Source: JBCBKU01 sp038521345
GTDB lineage: Bacteria > Pseudomonadota > Alphaproteobacteria > Rhodobacterales > Rhodobacteraceae
Direction: 5' to 3'
Length of the DNA: 16,686 nt
NCBI GenBank assembly: GCA_038521345.1
Contig: JBCBKU010000036.1
Location: 1 to 16,686, forward strand
The position numbers were made by a program, and so were the translations under genes. Within the stretch, counting starts at the first letter, position 1, and every line of letters begins with the position of its first letter. The notes below the pieces were generated by a model. The model made no database searches. It had not been told where the DNA came from and saw only the letters and a list, made by a program, of their open reading frames with translations. Shown here piece by piece: positions 1 through 6,247 of this stretch.

Positions 1-114
1 CGGCACGATGATGTTGATCGGCCGATCCGGCTGCCAACTGTAATCCTGTGCATTTGCAGGGGCAGTTAGCATGCCGACCGCGGCAATCGCAGCAAGCCCA
101 GAGACAAGTTTCAT
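1..114 (-). CDS. TctC-like tripartite tricarboxylate transporter substrate-binding protein, N-terminal part only
   Basis: Only the first 38 codons lie in the window; the gene runs off the left edge. The ATG is at 114-112, preceded by a good ribosome binding site (GGGAGG, read on the minus strand just upstream). Residues 1-22 form a Sec-type signal peptide: a Lys near the start, an Ala/Val/Leu-rich core, and a probable cleavage site after APANA. The mature start continues with WQPDRPINIIVP, which resembles the opening beta strand of TctC/Bug-family periplasmic binding proteins (typically WPDRPITIIVP). These proteins capture carboxylates or related small molecules for TctAB permeases. No permease genes are visible, and the gene is not obviously part of the hydantoin operon. 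Confidence 0.6.
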   Translation of the reverse strand, partial: MKLVSGLAAIAAVGMLTAPANAQDYSWQPDRPINIIVP

Positions 115-129
115 TAGATCCTCCCTTAT

Positions 130-143
130 CTACTATTTGGTAG
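130..143. promoter_or_regulatory. Imperfect palindrome upstream of the TctC-like gene
   Basis: The sequence CTACTATTTGGTAG has CTAC/GTAG arms and further partial symmetry (CTACnAnnTnGTAG). It sits 16 bases upstream of the TctC-like start codon, where an operator would overlap the promoter or leader. The size and symmetry would suit a dimeric helix-turn-helix regulator. It does not match the palindrome at 8650-8659, so a different regulator would be expected. This is seen only as symmetry and could be chance. Confidence 0.25.
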
Positions 144-430
144 GTTAGTGGGGGCATTCGTCCGTGTCAATCGCCACACACCTTGGGAGACCGGGCTGAA
201 CCGGACCGGATCGCAGGTCGCCGGGAGAGCGTCAGAGGTGTTGGAACCTCAGCGAATTCACGTCACCGTCCGATCGGGCCGAACCGGGTTTGCAGGGCCG
301 TCGGTTTAGACGTCGGAACTCTTCGCCAGGCAGTCTCACCGCCAAGAACCGCGGCTTGAACATGCCTGAACGCCAAGCGCTCCACCTGCCCTGCCCAAGA
401 CGGGACTCCACTGGGATCACCGGACTTGCC
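144..430. other. Stretch without a recognisable gene
   Basis: Open frames of about 60 codons occur on both strands, but none has a ribosome binding site or a recognisable protein pattern, and their compositions (Arg- and Pro-rich) are typical of chance frames in G+C-rich DNA. I see no tRNA, repeat array or strong terminator. It may hold the decayed 5' side of whatever the remnant at 431-644 came from. Confidence 0.4.
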
Positions 431-644
431 ATGACGGAAATCGTCTTAACAAGACACCATCAAGTACCTTGAAGAGCTCAAGGAACTCCAACGGGCGGCC
501 CCGAGTCAGGATGCGGAATTCTTTGCGTTCGTGGTGAAGCACGAAGAGGCGCAAATTGGAGCTCTCCGGCTTCGGGTCGGCGGAAACAAGGAGGCTGCAG
601 CCCAGCTCCTGACGTCGTTTGTGGCCACGCACGACACGGCGTGA
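431..644 (+). pseudogene. Small frameshifted gene remnant, about 70 codons, family not recognised
   Basis: An ATG at 431 opens with M-T-E-I-V-L, but that frame stops at about 470. The next frame is open from 450 to the TGA at 642-644. It encodes a protein-like, amphipathic helical stretch (DTIKYLEELKELQRAAP, later FFAFVVKHEEAQIGALRL) with good coding character. Removing one A in the run at about 447-449 joins both parts into a single reading frame of about 70 residues starting MTEIVLQDTIKYLEEL. A single-base insertion is therefore the simplest explanation for the break, or a sequencing error. No upstream ribosome binding site is convincing. I do not recognise the family, and whether anything is expressed is unknown. 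Confidence 0.4.
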
Positions 645-667
645 TCAAACGTGTGCTTGGCGGTGCT

Positions 668-683
668 GTCGGAGGAATCCGAC
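668..683. other. Short perfect stem-loop between remnant and GTPase gene
   Basis: GTCGGA and TCCGAC form a 6-bp stem closed by GGAA, a GNRA-type tetraloop. It lies in the gap between two genes whose 3' ends face each other (the remnant at 431-644 and the GTPase ending at 754). No T-run follows on either strand, so intrinsic termination is doubtful; it may only be a weak 3'-end structure or chance. Confidence 0.25.
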
Positions 684-753
684 CACGTCGCAGCTGTCGA
701 GACGCAGACATCGGATGAACTTCGCGCCTTTTGGGCATTCTCTCAGCGTGCCG

Positions 754-1707
754 TCAGCCAAGACTTAAGAAGCGCTCATAAGACTTTTGAATCTCATCAC
801 AATTTACACCGGTCCCAATCAAGATGAGCTCGTTCTGCAAAGCCGAGCCGGGGCGGTAAGGTAACTTCTCGGGAGACTGAACGGTTGTGCGAACGGCCTG
901 AACCAGCAGATCGCCAGCAGCGGAGGTCACAACGCCTTTCACCCGGACGATCTGATCGCCCCGGGCATGAAGCAGAGACGAGAGCCATAGCGTCAGCACT
1001 GTCCAATCCGGTGTATTCCCAAGCTCTAAACTGCAGACGCGGATGGCACCCGTCGTCGCACCAGCAAACGCGGGCAGGTCAAGCGGTACTTGGATCGCCT
1101 CCGGAAGGTCTATGTCGGCGCCGAATGACGCACCCGATTGCGCGACCGCCGGCGCGAGATACGCAAGGACGGCCCGCAGATAGGCGACGTTCCTCGGGTC
1201 TGCTTCGTCTGACTTGGTGATCACCAACCCGTCCGCCGCGCTGATCTGCGCCCGCGCAAGGGGCTCGGTTTTCAGTGCGGCGAGACCGTAAAGCGCGTCG
1301 ACAACGACGATAACGTCCGAGACAAGGATGTGGCGGATCAGAACAGGATGCGACTGCACCAGCTCTGCAATTGCCGCAGGGTCAGCAAGCCCGCTGGTTT
1401 CAAGGACAATCTCGGTCAGCTCTCGTGCAGGGTCGCCCGTCTTGCTCCGGGCATCGCAGATTGTCAGAAGCGCCGCCTCGAGCGCCCCTTTCCCGTCACA
1501 GCAAGCACAACCGCCAGAGAGTACGGTCAGGTCGTTCGCCAATCCTAGAAGGCTATGGTCAACCGGTGTCCCGGCTGCCTCGTTCACCAGGACATGAGCG
1601 TCTGCAAATCGTCCCTCATGAAGCTGGTGGCGCAGCCATGTCGTCTTCCCCGAGCCGAGAAAGCCGCCGACAATGGTCAGCTTGAGCCGTTTGCCCCCCT
1701 TGCTCAC
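754..1707 (-). CDS. COG0523/CobW-type GTPase, putative metal chaperone
   Basis: A 317-residue G3E-family P-loop GTPase. Residues 14-23 are the Walker A motif GGFLGSGKTT. Residues 66-70 carry the family's metal-binding CxCC motif (GCACC). ETSGLADP at 103-110 corresponds to the switch II region and VVD at about 135-137 is a further conserved strand. The guanine-specificity motif is TKSD at 164-167 rather than the usual NKxD. Family members hand Zn, Co, Ni or Fe to target metalloenzymes (examples are CobW, the nitrile hydratase activators and ZNG1). The start is GTG at 1707, overlapping the stop of the upstream 91-residue gene by 4 bases (GTGA). It is the last gene of the nine-gene operon. The inferred role is to load metal into an amidohydrolase of the same operon, most simply the imidase-like protein at 1979-2881. 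Confidence 0.85.
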   Translation of the reverse strand: MSKGGKRLKLTIVGGFLGSGKTTWLRHQLHEGRFADAHVLVNEAAGTPVDHSLLGLANDLTVLSGGCACCDGKGALEAALLTICDARSKTGDPARELTEIVLETSGLADPAAIAELVQSHPVLIRHILVSDVIVVVDALYGLAALKTEPLARAQISAADGLVITKSDEADPRNVAYLRAVLAYLAPAVAQSGASFGADIDLPEAIQVPLDLPAFAGATTGAIRVCSLELGNTPDWTVLTLWLSSLLHARGDQIVRVKGVVTSAAGDLLVQAVRTTVQSPEKLPYRPGSALQNELILIGTGVNCDEIQKSYERFLSLG

Positions 1708-1979
1708 GGTGACAACGGATCAAAAATGCGACCCGTCAAACGCTCCACTTCAATCCAAAGCTCTTCCAAATTTCCGACGATGGTCGAAGCTCCGCCCGGC
1801 CCTGTGACAAGAAAGCCAGGCACGTTGCCGCCATCATGAACCGAGACACCTTGTGGTTTCAGCAAAGCGTTCAGCATGGCAACGCGTCGATGCCTCTCGC
1901 GCAGTCGATCGTGGGCTGTGTCAGCCCCCGCCTCGGTCCAATGCCCAGGTGCCGCAGGGAATCCGCAGGCGTTGCACAT
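1704..1979 (-). CDS. Small 91-residue protein with N-terminal CxxC, linked to COG0523 GTPase
   Basis: No named domain is recognised. The protein begins MCNACGFPAAPGHW, so Cys2, Cys5 and His13 could form a small metal site, with more His at 23, 30 and 48. The remainder looks like a compact alpha/beta fold: a helix rich in Arg (about 23-40), a beta stretch around VSVHDGGN, a PGFLVTGPGG segment, a helix with NLEELWIEVERL, and the end RIFDPLSP. Its ATG overlaps the stop of the imidase-like gene by one base (TGATG), and its own stop overlaps the GTPase start by 4 bases, so all three are translationally coupled. The composition and lack of a signal sequence suggest a cytosolic protein. A role as adaptor or metal carrier between the GTPase and a metalloenzyme is inference from position and the Cys/His residues. 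Confidence 0.7.
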   Translation of the reverse strand: MCNACGFPAAPGHWTEAGADTAHDRLRERHRRVAMLNALLKPQGVSVHDGGNVPGFLVTGPGGASTIVGNLEELWIEVERLTGRIFDPLSP

Positions 1980-2881
1980 CAGATCACCTCTGGCCGCGCT
2001 CCACCGTCAAACGGGTATTTGGCACGGAAGTCATCTGCGATATCGGCGAACGTCATCCATTCGCAGCCCTCGTGCCCGTTGATGTACTCGATCAGACGTT
2101 CAAGCATTAGTAGGACCTGCGGACGTCCGGAGACATCGGGATGGATCGTGATCGCGAACACGCCGTAGTCCATTTCCCGATAGACCCAGTCGAACTGATC
2201 CTTCCAAAGCTGCTCAATCACGCGAGGGTCGACAAACCCGTGGCTGTTCGGGGCTTTCTTGATGAACATCATCGGCGGCAGGTCATCAACGTACCAGTTG
2301 GCATCAATTTCAACGAGATCGATTTCCGGTCCGCGCTTCAGCGGCTTCATCCATTCCGCAGCTGTCTTGGTGTAGTCGATCACGTTCCATTCGTCCCCGG
2401 TGCGCGCATAGTGAACCTGGAAGTCCCGATAGCTTTGGCTGTGGTCGTACGAGAACCCGTGCTTCAGGAGGAGGTCCGCAGTCGAGGCCGACATCTCCCA
2501 CCAGGGCGCGACGTATCCTTTCGGCGCCTCCCCTGTCAGGGCCTTGATTAACTCGATCGATTTGACCAGCACGTCTTCTTCCTGTGTTGGCGTCATGGCC
2601 ACCGGGTTTTCATGCAGATAGCCGTGAGCGCCGATCTCGTGTCCAGCTTCGACGATCATCTCCATTTCCTTTGGGAAGGTTTCGATCGAATGGCCCGGGG
2701 CAAAGAAGCTGGTCCTGAGGCCATATTTCTCGAATAGCCGCAGCAAGCGCGGAACACCAACTTCCGTCGCAAAGATTCCGCGCTGGATGTCATTGGGGCT
2801 GTCTCCGCCGCCATAGGAGCCGATCCAACCGGCAACAGAGTCGATGTCGGTGCCAAAGGCACACATGATCTTCTTTGGCAT
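1979..2881 (-). CDS. Polysaccharide-deacetylase-fold hydrolase of the HpPgdA / cyclic imidase type
   Basis: A 300-residue NodB-fold metallohydrolase. The likely metal ligands are Asp14 (in TDID), His86 and His90 (in HEIGAHGYLHE), the same positions as in the Helicobacter pylori HP0310 protein (from memory). APWWE at 125-129 and TIHPDV around His247 complete the active-site pattern. There is no signal peptide or membrane segment, so it is cytosolic and unlikely to act on peptidoglycan. The same family includes bacterial cyclic imide hydrolases, and PuuE allantoinase is a more distant relative. Next to a hydantoin racemase and carbamoylases, ring opening of a cyclic imide or ureide is the favoured role. 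The ATG at 2881 has a strong GGAGGAG site, 13 bases after the carbamoylase stop. Confidence 0.82.
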   Translation of the reverse strand: MPKKIMCAFGTDIDSVAGWIGSYGGGDSPNDIQRGIFATEVGVPRLLRLFEKYGLRTSFFAPGHSIETFPKEMEMIVEAGHEIGAHGYLHENPVAMTPTQEEDVLVKSIELIKALTGEAPKGYVAPWWEMSASTADLLLKHGFSYDHSQSYRDFQVHYARTGDEWNVIDYTKTAAEWMKPLKRGPEIDLVEIDANWYVDDLPPMMFIKKAPNSHGFVDPRVIEQLWKDQFDWVYREMDYGVFAITIHPDVSGRPQVLLMLERLIEYINGHEGCEWMTFADIADDFRAKYPFDGGARPEVI

Positions 2882-2894
2882 TCTCTTCTCCTCC

Positions 2895-3827
2895 TCAGGG
2901 CGCGATGGCGCCTGTGCGTTCCACGATCAATCCGTAGTGTTCGGGACGACGATGGGCCGCGAAGTCGAACACCGTGCTCTTGTAGTGCATGCCCATGTCC
3001 AGATCGCAGGATGCGGTGATCACCTCATCCCCGACTGTGACAGCCTGAGCCACGATTTCGCCCGACGGGGCGATGATGACGCTTTGACCGCCCATGCTTG
3101 AGCCCTCTTCGGTTCCGCATTTCGCAGTGCCGACAACCCATGTTGCGTTCTGGTAGGCCCCGGCCTGCATCGAAAGGTGGTTATGGAACAGCGTAAGGCT
3201 GTCCATCTCTTGCCGGCCCACATGGCCAAACGGGGTGTTGTAGCCCAGCATGACCATTTCGACGTCCTGAAGGCCCATCACCCGGTATGTTTCAGGCCAG
3301 CGCCGGTCATTGCAGATCGCCATACCCATATTGCCGCCGAAGCCCTTGAAGACCGGGAAGCCCAGATCGCCCGGCTCAAAGTAGCGCTTCTCGAGATGCT
3401 GAAAGTCACGGTTCGGTTGCGGTTCGGCATGGCCAGGCAGATGCACCTTTCGGTACTTGCCAATAATCTCGCCCTTTTGGCTGACGAGAACCGATGTGTT
3501 GTAGCGTCGCTTTACACCGTTTTCGTGGGTCAACTCGGCATAGCCGAGGTAGAAACCGATGCCGAGCTTCTGCGCCTCCTCGAAGAGGGGTTGCGTTGCT
3601 GCAGACGGCATCTCCGTCTCGTAGTACGCGTCCAGTTCCTCTTCATCGTCAATCATCCAGCGCGGGAAGAACGTGGTCAGCGCCAGTTCCGTAAACACGA
3701 CCAACTCGCACCCTCTGGATTTGGACTCGCGCATCATCTCGATTAAGCGGGCGACGGCGTCGGCACGGGTTTCGGATTTCGCAATGGGCCCCATCTGGGC
3801 GGCGGCAGTGACCAATTTGCGCGACAT
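2895..3827 (-). CDS. N-carbamoyl-D-amino-acid hydrolase (D-carbamoylase), nitrilase superfamily
   Basis: A 310-residue cytosolic enzyme that would cleave N-carbamoyl-D-amino acids to the D-amino acid, CO2 and ammonia. The nitrilase catalytic triad is in place: Glu47 (FTELALTTFFPRW), Lys127 (GKYRKVHLPGH) and Cys172 (AICNDRRWPET). The segments around these residues and FQHLEKRYFEPGDLGFPV (about 142-159) and LSMQAGAYQN closely match Agrobacterium-type D-carbamoylases, which are about 304 residues long. The ATG at 3827 is preceded by AGGAG overlapping the stop of the racemase gene. Position directly after the racemase and before the imidase-like gene supports a hydantoin or dihydropyrimidine degradation role. 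A beta-ureidopropionase specificity is the main alternative, but the TTFFPRW and HLEKRYFEPGD segments argue for the D-carbamoylase group. Confidence 0.92.
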   Translation of the reverse strand: MSRKLVTAAAQMGPIAKSETRADAVARLIEMMRESKSRGCELVVFTELALTTFFPRWMIDDEEELDAYYETEMPSAATQPLFEEAQKLGIGFYLGYAELTHENGVKRRYNTSVLVSQKGEIIGKYRKVHLPGHAEPQPNRDFQHLEKRYFEPGDLGFPVFKGFGGNMGMAICNDRRWPETYRVMGLQDVEMVMLGYNTPFGHVGRQEMDSLTLFHNHLSMQAGAYQNATWVVGTAKCGTEEGSSMGGQSVIIAPSGEIVAQAVTVGDEVITASCDLDMGMHYKSTVFDFAAHRRPEHYGLIVERTGAIAP

Positions 3828-3838
3828 GAGGGTGTCTC

Positions 3839-4474
3839 CTATGCAAGGACGCTAACGATTTTCGCCGCAGCAGTTACGCCGTCGATCAGGCGGATCGTGT
3901 GGGAGGGTGCTACGCAGGGGATGTGGGACATTCCTGCACAACCCAAGACCACGCTCTGGATGTCATCTTCGCGGGCGGCGCGGCCGGCCTCCGCCAGCAC
4001 ACGGGCCGTTGCGGCCTCTTTGTCAGTCTCAAGGTCGAGGACCGGCACGTTCGATGCACGAACGCGGCTAAGGCTGCCGCTCAGTCCATATTCCGCGATG
4101 TTCGCCTCCAGAACGGGAATGGACACCGGAAGCGTCGTAACAACCGAGAACTTCTCACCCGCCAGAACCGCCATGTGGTATGCCGCCTGCCCAATGCCTA
4201 TGACAGGGCAACTCGCGAGACGGCGCGCCGGCGCCAAGCCTGTGTCATCGGCGCATCCAATGATAATGGCCTTGGCGCCGTCGTCAGAGGCCTTGCCCAC
4301 CAGCTCAAGCAGCGGTGGGACACATGCCTCACCATCCTCTGGCCCCTCGATCGCGGCCGGACCATCGTGGGATGTCCAGGCCACAATCCGAGCCCCGGGC
4401 ACCGCCTTGCTAGCGGTGTCCTTCATCGACAATGTCATCGTCTCGGTGCTGTTGGGGTTGATCAGGACGATCAT
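3839..4474 (-). CDS. Asp/Glu/hydantoin racemase family protein
   Basis: A 211-residue cofactor-independent racemase. It begins with the family's MIVLINPNST. The two catalytic cysteines are Cys74 (IIIGCADDTGL) and Cys179 (VVLGCAGM), 105 residues apart, the same spacing as the Cys pair I recall from characterised rhizobial hydantoin racemases (positions 76 and 181). The usual GIGQAAYHMA segment follows the first cysteine loop. Substrate could be 5-substituted hydantoins or allantoin (HpxA-like), which cannot be distinguished from sequence alone. The ATG overlaps the stop of the upstream permease gene by 4 bases (ATGA), so uptake and racemisation are translationally coupled. Its role would be to feed both enantiomers into the D-carbamoylase next door and the L-type M20 enzyme at 10441-11682. 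Confidence 0.88.
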   Translation of the reverse strand: MIVLINPNSTETMTLSMKDTASKAVPGARIVAWTSHDGPAAIEGPEDGEACVPPLLELVGKASDDGAKAIIIGCADDTGLAPARRLASCPVIGIGQAAYHMAVLAGEKFSVVTTLPVSIPVLEANIAEYGLSGSLSRVRASNVPVLDLETDKEAATARVLAEAGRAAREDDIQSVVLGCAGMSHIPCVAPSHTIRLIDGVTAAAKIVSVLA

Positions 4475-5310
4475 ACCAGACCCTTGCCGGCGTCAGAGCC
4501 GGCCTTGGCCCGGCGGCGGGCAAGAAACGTAGTGACACTGATAAACACACCAATAACGATCAGTGAGAACACGGTCGTAAGTGTGCCAAGGGCATAGAGC
4601 ACCGGCGTTGTCACGTTGGTGGTCATCCCGTAGATCTCGAGCGGCAAGGTGTTGCGACTGCCCGAGGTCAGCAGGGTCCGTGCAAATTCATCATAGCTGA
4701 GAGTGAATCCGAAGAGTGCGACGCCGAGAAGCGATGGCGCGATGATCGGCAGCACCACGTGGCGTACGGTTTGCCAAGGGCTTGCACCCTGATCCCGGGC
4801 CGCTTCCTCGTAGCTCTTGTCGAAACGGTTGAAGACAGCGAACATGATCAAGAGGCCAAACGGCAGTGTCCATGTCAGCTGGGCACCGTAGCCCGACGTC
4901 GACCAATGGACGGTCAGGTCCGCTTGGTCGAACATGAGCCCAACACCGAGAGAAATCAGGATCGACGGGATCACCAGCGAGGTGATGATCAGGTAGAATA
5001 GGATGCTCGAACCCGGGAACTTCTTTCGGAATGCCAACCCTCCCAAGACTGAGACGACAACCGTCGTGACCATGACCATCAGGCCCAACACAAATGAGCG
5101 GCGGAAGCTGCCCCAAATGTCACCCACGGCCTGTTGCTCGAAGAGTTCGCGGAACCAATGAAGCGAGGTGCCACGCATGGGGAAGGTCAACCCGCCCCCT
5201 TCCCCCTGAAACGACAGGATCCCGATGGTAAGCGTCGGGCCATAAAGGAACAGGATAAAGAGACAGAAAAAGGCGGTGAGAACGTAAAAGGACTTCGGGC
5301 GCGGCTCCAT
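4471..5310 (-). CDS. ABC transporter permease, PotC-like
   Basis: An inner-membrane permease of about 279 residues. It has an N-terminal membrane segment (FYVLTAFFCLFILFLYG), further hydrophobic segments, and the EAA loop contacting the ATPase (EEAARDQGASPWQTVRHV, around 185-202). The layout matches PotC-type subunits of spermidine/putrescine/opine importers (BPD transporter inner-membrane domain). I place the start at the ATG at 5310-5308, giving MEPRPKSFYV. An ATG 45 bases further upstream is in frame but would run into the preceding permease gene, whereas 5310 has a GGAAGG site and lies one base after that gene's stop. It overlaps the racemase start by 4 bases. Confidence 0.85.
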   Translation of the reverse strand: MEPRPKSFYVLTAFFCLFILFLYGPTLTIGILSFQGEGGGLTFPMRGTSLHWFRELFEQQAVGDIWGSFRRSFVLGLMVMVTTVVVSVLGGLAFRKKFPGSSILFYLIITSLVIPSILISLGVGLMFDQADLTVHWSTSGYGAQLTWTLPFGLLIMFAVFNRFDKSYEEAARDQGASPWQTVRHVVLPIIAPSLLGVALFGFTLSYDEFARTLLTSGSRNTLPLEIYGMTTNVTTPVLYALGTLTTVFSLIVIGVFISVTTFLARRRAKAGSDAGKGLV

Positions 5311-5311
5311 G

Positions 5312-6247
5312 CTACAGTTCCTTCCGAATGTCGACAAAGCGCAGCAGGATGCCAATCACGATCAGCACGGTGCAAAGCAGTACGATGGCGGTCGCGGACG
5401 CAGAGGGATATTGCAGAAGACCAATGTCGTTCGAGATCAGGCGCCCGACATTCGCCGACTGGCTGCCCGACATGATCCGGACGGTGAAGAAATCGCCCAT
5501 CACAAGTGTGACCACAAAGATCGTGCCGATCATGATGCCCGGTTTCGTTAGGGGCAGGATTACGTTCCATAGAATTTGCGCGCCCGACGCGCCCGCATCG
5601 CGGGCGGCTTCGATCAGGGATTTGTCGATCCGCATCATCGTGTTGAAGATCGGAACCACCATGAACAGCGCATAGAGATGAACAAAGGCGAGAACGACGG
5701 AGAAGTCGCTGAACAAAAGCCATTCGAGCGGCTCGTCAATCACGCCCCAAGAAATAAGCGTCGAATTGGCGATCCCGTTGCGGCCAAGGAATGGGATCCA
5801 GGAAATCATGCGGATGATGTTGCTGGTCCAGAAAGGGATCGTGCACAGAAGAAAAAGCGCAACTTGCCACCGCAACTGCCGCACGTGAAACGCAAGGTAA
5901 TAGGCGACCGTGAAGCCGATCGAAAACGTGAAGATCCAGGTCAGGACAGCGTATTTGAAGGTGTTCAAAAAGACCGTGTACGTGACCGGAGATCCAACCA
6001 GAAACTCGTAGTTGTCAAAGACGAAATCGGGGATGATCGAGAATTCGGTTGCCCGCCAGAAGCTGACAATCGCGATCATGATGATCGGCAGAACCAGAAA
6101 GATCCCAAGAACAACCGTAAGCGGCGCGGCCATCACCCATCCGGACAGCGCGTCGCTTGACCTGATCTTCTCGACAAGCCCCGAAGCAGAGAGGCGCCGC
6201 TTGGGCGCCTCTCTTACATCGCTTAGGCTGCGATGAACTCGTTCCAC
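5312..6247 (-). CDS. ABC transporter permease, PotB-like
   Basis: An inner-membrane permease of up to 311 residues. A first membrane segment covers about 38-63 (VMAAPLTVVLGIFLVLPIIM), others follow, and the EAA loop is EAARDAGASGAQILWNVILP around 218-237. DFFTVRIMSGSQSANVG is typical of PotB-type subunits. The start is uncertain. The only upstream candidate is a GTG at 6247, which overlaps the binding-protein gene by 25 bases and lacks a clear ribosome site. The next in-frame ATG is at 6130, right at the first membrane segment. I keep GTG because residues 20-39 look like real protein, but a perfect hairpin at 6188-6214 would then be translated as codons 12-20. Confidence 0.82.
   Translation of the reverse strand: MERVHRSLSDVREAPKRRLSASGLVEKIRSSDALSGWVMAAPLTVVLGIFLVLPIIMIAIVSFWRATEFSIIPDFVFDNYEFLVGSPVTYTVFLNTFKYAVLTWIFTFSIGFTVAYYLAFHVRQLRWQVALFLLCTIPFWTSNIIRMISWIPFLGRNGIANSTLISWGVIDEPLEWLLFSDFSVVLAFVHLYALFMVVPIFNTMMRIDKSLIEAARDAGASGAQILWNVILPLTKPGIMIGTIFVVTLVMGDFFTVRIMSGSQSANVGRLISNDIGLLQYPSASATAIVLLCTVLIVIGILLRFVDIRKEL
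6188..6214 (-). promoter_or_regulatory. Perfect 11-bp stem-loop after the binding-protein gene
   Basis: AGAGAGGCGCC and GGCGCCTCTCT pair perfectly around a 5-base loop, 9 bases beyond the stop codon of the solute-binding-protein gene. No U-run follows on the transcribed strand, so it looks less like a full terminator than like the 3'-protecting hairpins found after the first gene of transporter operons such as malE. These let the binding protein be made in excess over the permeases. It lies inside the extended 5' end of the permease gene if the GTG start is used. Confidence 0.6.

Noticed and set aside
232..432. 66-codon minus-strand open frame near the left edge
   Set aside because: No ribosome site, Arg/Pro-rich translation and no recognisable pattern.
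5311..5355. 15-codon N-terminal extension of the PotC-like permease
   Set aside because: It would lie wholly within the preceding permease gene, while the ATG at 5310 has a ribosome site and one-base spacing to the previous stop.
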